Source: Holophaga foetida DSM 6591 (lineage in GTDB: Bacteria > Acidobacteriota > Holophagae > Holophagales > Holophagaceae). From it: a stretch of 64,000 bases of DNA. A model generated the notes under the pieces. The model was not told the DNA's origin. It ran no database searches and worked only from the letters and a program-made list of their open reading frames with translations. The position numbers and the translations under genes are program-made. Below, in pieces: positions 61,356-64,000 of this stretch; position 1 is the stretch's first letter; each line of letters starts with the position of its first letter. The DNA is taken from contig NZ_KI912268.1 of the NCBI RefSeq assembly GCF_000242615.2, positions 449,229-513,228 of the forward strand, given 5' to 3'.

Positions 61356-63649
61356 TCCGATCAGCTCTTCTCTGTGTCATTGCTGGCGGCCTGGGGGCCC
61401 AGAGTCTCCCTTCGCTGCCCCCGTTCCCCATGCCCCAGACCACTCCGTCTCCTGCGGAGCTGGTTCCCATGCGCCCGTTCAACCCCCAGGATGGGCTTTC
61501 CAACCACCTCCCCTTCCGCTGGCGGGGCGACAAGGTCACGGAAAAGTTCGACTCCTGGGACCTGGAGACCGGGGCGATCCAGACCGACTCCATCCTTCTG
61601 GTGGCGGACCGCATCCATTACACACCCTCCACCGACGAGATCGTTGCCGAGGGACACATCCGCATGGAGGCGCCTGGGCTCCGACTTCGTTGCGAGCGCC
61701 TGAAGATGGATTGGCGGAAGCAGGTGGGAGAGGCCCAGGCACTGCTCCTGGAGATTCCTCCCACCTGGTCCCTCAGTTCAAGGCAGGTCTCCTTCACTTC
61801 CCTGCGCCATTGGGAATTCGAAAAGGTGGAGGTCTCCCCCTGTCCCGAGGAGAGGCCCGGCTGGAAAGCCATGGTCTCCAACCTCAAGGTGGATCTGGAG
61901 GGTTATGCGACCATGCAGAACCTCTGGCTCTGGATCAAGGACGTACCCACCCCCTACTACATGCCTTGGATCATGTACCCCGCCAAGTCCCAGCGAACAC
62001 CCGGTCTCCTGCCTCCCAATATCCGATACGGGGGCGCCACGGGGTGGGCTCTCAGCATCCCCTACTACCAGACCTTCGGGGACACCGTGGATGCCACATT
62101 CTCGCCGGAGTACTACTCCAAGCAAGGCACCATGTGGGGCGGCGAGTTGCGGTGGAGCCCGGAACCGACCCATCAGGGCAGCTTCCAGGGCCGGGCCATC
62201 CACCAGACGAGTGATGGCGAGAACCGGTACCGCTACTCCCTTAAGGAACTCTGGCAGCGCGAAGACGGGTGGCAGTTCTCGGCAGATATCAATCAGGCTT
62301 CGGACACGCTCCTGGAATCGGATTACGGGAGCGGCATTGTCACTGCTCAGCAGGCCAACTACGACAGTTCTGTCTTCGTCGGCAAGAACTTCTCCTGGGC
62401 CAGCTTCAATCTGGTCGCCTCGGAGCAGAAGAGCTTCTTCACGGAATCTGACGCATTCTATAGTTCAGAGTTTCCCAATTCACTAAAAAAGCAAACACTT
62501 CCTGAAATACAGGCACGTCTCTTCCCCATCTCTGCAGGTCGCTTCTACCTTGACGGGGGTGTCCGAGTGGGCCAGATGGCCTACCGCCTGGATCTTGGAG
62601 ATGATCTCCCTGAACCTTCCTACCGATGGAACCGGGAGGATATCTTCACCCGCCTCCAGGGGCGCATCGGGCAGTTCGGGCCCTTCCGGACCGACCTCCA
62701 GCTCCAGGGGCGTTTCACCCATTACAGCGCCACCCTGCACAACTCGGTCTTCGACACCTCCATCTCAAATGGTGGATTTCTCGACCCGGCTCAGAGCGCC
62801 GCCTTCAATCCCATGTGGGTGGATGGCGATTCAGCCAACCGCCTCCTGGGATCCGGCCGGATCCAGCTTTCAGGCCCTCCCCTGGGACGCACCTTCGAGA
62901 ACCTGAAGCTCATGGGCTTCAGCGGGGATCTCAAGCATGTCCTGGAGCCTTTCGTCGCCTTCACGGAAACCACGGACTACGATCAGGCGGGCAGGGTGCC
63001 CCGCTTCGACGAAGTCGATTCCCGTCCAGGCGTGGCAGGCAGTGCCATGGGCGAAAGGAGCCTGGAGTTCGGCATGAAGCACCACCTCCTGGGGCGTCCG
63101 GGAAAGGGGAGCGACTACCTGGATCTGGTGCGCTGGAGGATCTCCACCAAATACCACTTCCAGCCCATCATCCTTTCGGATGGGCGGATCGAGAGCGGGT
63201 GGGGCTCCATCGACAATGATCTCGACATCGAGCCCAACGATCGCCTGCGCATCAGCTTCCGGCGCTCCGCCGCGCTGAGCGAAGGCTCCGGGGACAACTC
63301 CCTGTCGGCGGAATACAAGACCGGGGACGGAAGCCGCCTCAATCTGGCCCTGTTCTCCACGGCCATCAGTCCATTCCTGGTGCGCCAGCGGGGCATCCAG
63401 GCCGGGGGCATGCATCGCTTCATGGATGACCGCCTTCGTCTGGAATTCACAGCCAACTATGACCTGGCCCTCAAGAAGCTTTCCACGGGACAGGTGGTTC
63501 TGGCCTATGTCACCCCGTGCATCGCCACGAACCTGAAGTTCTCCCGCACATCCCTCAACGCCACCAGTTCGGTAAGCCGTGAAAATCGCCTGGAACTGGG
63601 TTTCACCCTCAGGAATCTGGGAGACTTGGTGACATGGAGCATCTTCTGA
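61352..63649 (+). CDS. lptD: LptD-type LPS-assembly outer-membrane protein
   Basis: About 765 residues. A signal peptide (LIRSALLCVIAGGLGAQS) begins at a TTG start; the longer frame from GTG 61259 overlaps the small ORF. Residues about 55-150 form the OstA/LptA-like beta-jellyroll (ADRIHYTPSTDEIVAEGHIRM). Then comes a large barrel with DVPTPYYMPWIMYPAKSQRTPGLLPP, a hallmark of LptD, and a terminal Phe. Few cysteines are present, so the disulfide scheme differs from E. coli LptD. It inserts LPS at the outer leaflet with LptE. Confidence 0.87.
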   Translation: MIRSALLCVIAGGLGAQSLPSLPPFPMPQTTPSPAELVPMRPFNPQDGLSNHLPFRWRGDKVTEKFDSWDLETGAIQTDSILLVADRIHYTPSTDEIVAEGHIRMEAPGLRLRCERLKMDWRKQVGEAQALLLEIPPTWSLSSRQVSFTSLRHWEFEKVEVSPCPEERPGWKAMVSNLKVDLEGYATMQNLWLWIKDVPTPYYMPWIMYPAKSQRTPGLLPPNIRYGGATGWALSIPYYQTFGDTVDATFSPEYYSKQGTMWGGELRWSPEPTHQGSFQGRAIHQTSDGENRYRYSLKELWQREDGWQFSADINQASDTLLESDYGSGIVTAQQANYDSSVFVGKNFSWASFNLVASEQKSFFTESDAFYSSEFPNSLKKQTLPEIQARLFPISAGRFYLDGGVRVGQMAYRLDLGDDLPEPSYRWNREDIFTRLQGRIGQFGPFRTDLQLQGRFTHYSATLHNSVFDTSISNGGFLDPAQSAAFNPMWVDGDSANRLLGSGRIQLSGPPLGRTFENLKLMGFSGDLKHVLEPFVAFTETTDYDQAGRVPRFDEVDSRPGVAGSAMGERSLEFGMKHHLLGRPGKGSDYLDLVRWRISTKYHFQPIILSDGRIESGWGSIDNDLDIEPNDRLRISFRRSAALSEGSGDNSLSAEYKTGDGSRLNLALFSTAISPFLVRQRGIQAGGMHRFMDDRLRLEFTANYDLALKKLSTGQVVLAYVTPCIATNLKFSRTSLNATSSVSRENRLELGFTLRNLGDLVTWSIF

Positions 63650-64000
63650 GGAAGGCCTGGCTTCTGGAACTGCGGGAGCCTACGCCGGACTTCATGGCGG
63701 TCTATGCCCGGAGAGTCAAGACAGGAGGGCAGGATACAGCCCTGAAGGAACTGGTGGAACGCCTACCACTTTCAGGCCCCGCCGCCCTGCGATCAGCCCA
63801 GGGCTTGATGGTGCTGCGGGCCATCCTGCTCCTGGCTCCCTGGCTTGAGGTGCCTTCCCTGCACGGCATGCTGGCGGCCCACGCCCTGGGATTGGCCACG
63901 GGACCCGCAGCCAACGTGCCTGAGGCATCCTCTGGGGCCGAGACCTATGCATCTCTGCGGACCCGAGTGTCACCGGACATGGCCAGCACCGGCATCAAAG
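63634..64000 (+). CDS. Unknown protein, N-terminal part
   Basis: The frame starts at ATG 63634, overlapping lptD by 16 bases with GGAG about ten bases upstream, and stays open for 122 codons to the window edge. The visible residues are helical and Leu/Ala-rich (ALRSAQGLMVLRAILLLAPWLEVPSLHGMLAAHALG) with no recognised motif. The overlap suggests an operon with lptD, but the function is unknown. Confidence 0.7.
   Translation, partial: MEHLLRKAWLLELREPTPDFMAVYARRVKTGGQDTALKELVERLPLSGPAALRSAQGLMVLRAILLLAPWLEVPSLHGMLAAHALGLATGPAANVPEASSGAETYASLRTRVSPDMASTGIK

Overview
The window looks like ordinary chromosome from a GC-rich Gram-negative bacterium. It carries kdsB (Kdo for LPS), an LptD-like outer-membrane protein, an MlaE/MlaD-type lipid locus, an AlgE-type porin and lipoprotein signals. 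Two uroporphyrinogen-decarboxylase-fold methyltransferases, a phosphate butyryltransferase, a secreted fumarate-reductase-like flavoprotein and a hydrogenase-derived redox chemoreceptor suggest an anaerobic or facultative lifestyle. A member of the Acidobacteriota, class Holophagae (Holophaga/Geothrix relatives), fits well, but that placement is inference from gene content and not from a marker alignment. No tRNA, rRNA, CRISPR array or prophage was seen.

Layout. 1-5.2 kb: branched-chain amino acid genes (ilvA end, LysR regulator, a short leuA), kdsB, fabH, a 90-bp tandem palindromic repeat and rsmD. 5.2-9.3 kb: a membrane histidine kinase overlapping a receiver protein with a degenerate kinase tail, then a YfiH-type gene. 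9.4-12.9 kb: two methyltransferases with a divergent LysR regulator. 12.9-16.3 kb: a minus-strand operon of zinc-ribbon protein, SRPBCC protein (CTG start), MlaE, an ATPase-dead MlaF-like protein and MlaD. 16.4-27.1 kb: anmK and a five-gene alpha-2-macroglobulin operon of the yfaA-T-S-P-Q type. 27.1-31.3 kb: ptb, porin and flavoprotein. 31.3-33 kb: coaBC and rpoZ. 33-39 kb: a TetR-controlled HlyD/ABC-2 exporter like E. coli ybhGFSR. 39-46.4 kb: pgsA, a DUF502 protein, a lone ABC ATPase, an odd flagellin, two tandem chemoreceptors and bioB. 46.5-51 kb: a small membrane ORF, a secreted Cys-His-Asp protein and a hydrogenase-like/MCP fusion whose 5' end is interrupted by an ISAs1-type insertion sequence. 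51-58.7 kb: a DUF47 gene and pstS-pstC-pstA-pstB-phoU-phoB with a Pho-box-like triple repeat. 58.9-64 kb: RNase E/G, a small membrane ORF coupled to lptD, and the start of an unknown gene.

The most unusual items are: (i) the A2M operon, which keeps the CxEQ thioester motif and whose DUF2300-like last gene carries all three penicillin-binding-protein motifs; (ii) the Mla-like locus whose ATPase lacks every catalytic motif and whose SRPBCC gene appears to start at CTG; (iii) the hydrogenase-fold chemoreceptor, reconstructed across an IS with a 10-bp target duplication and still in frame from an IS-borne ATG; (iv) an ABC-permease gene whose N-terminus is made of a palindromic repeat; and (v) a perfect terminator-like hairpin inside the beginning of the yfiH gene.
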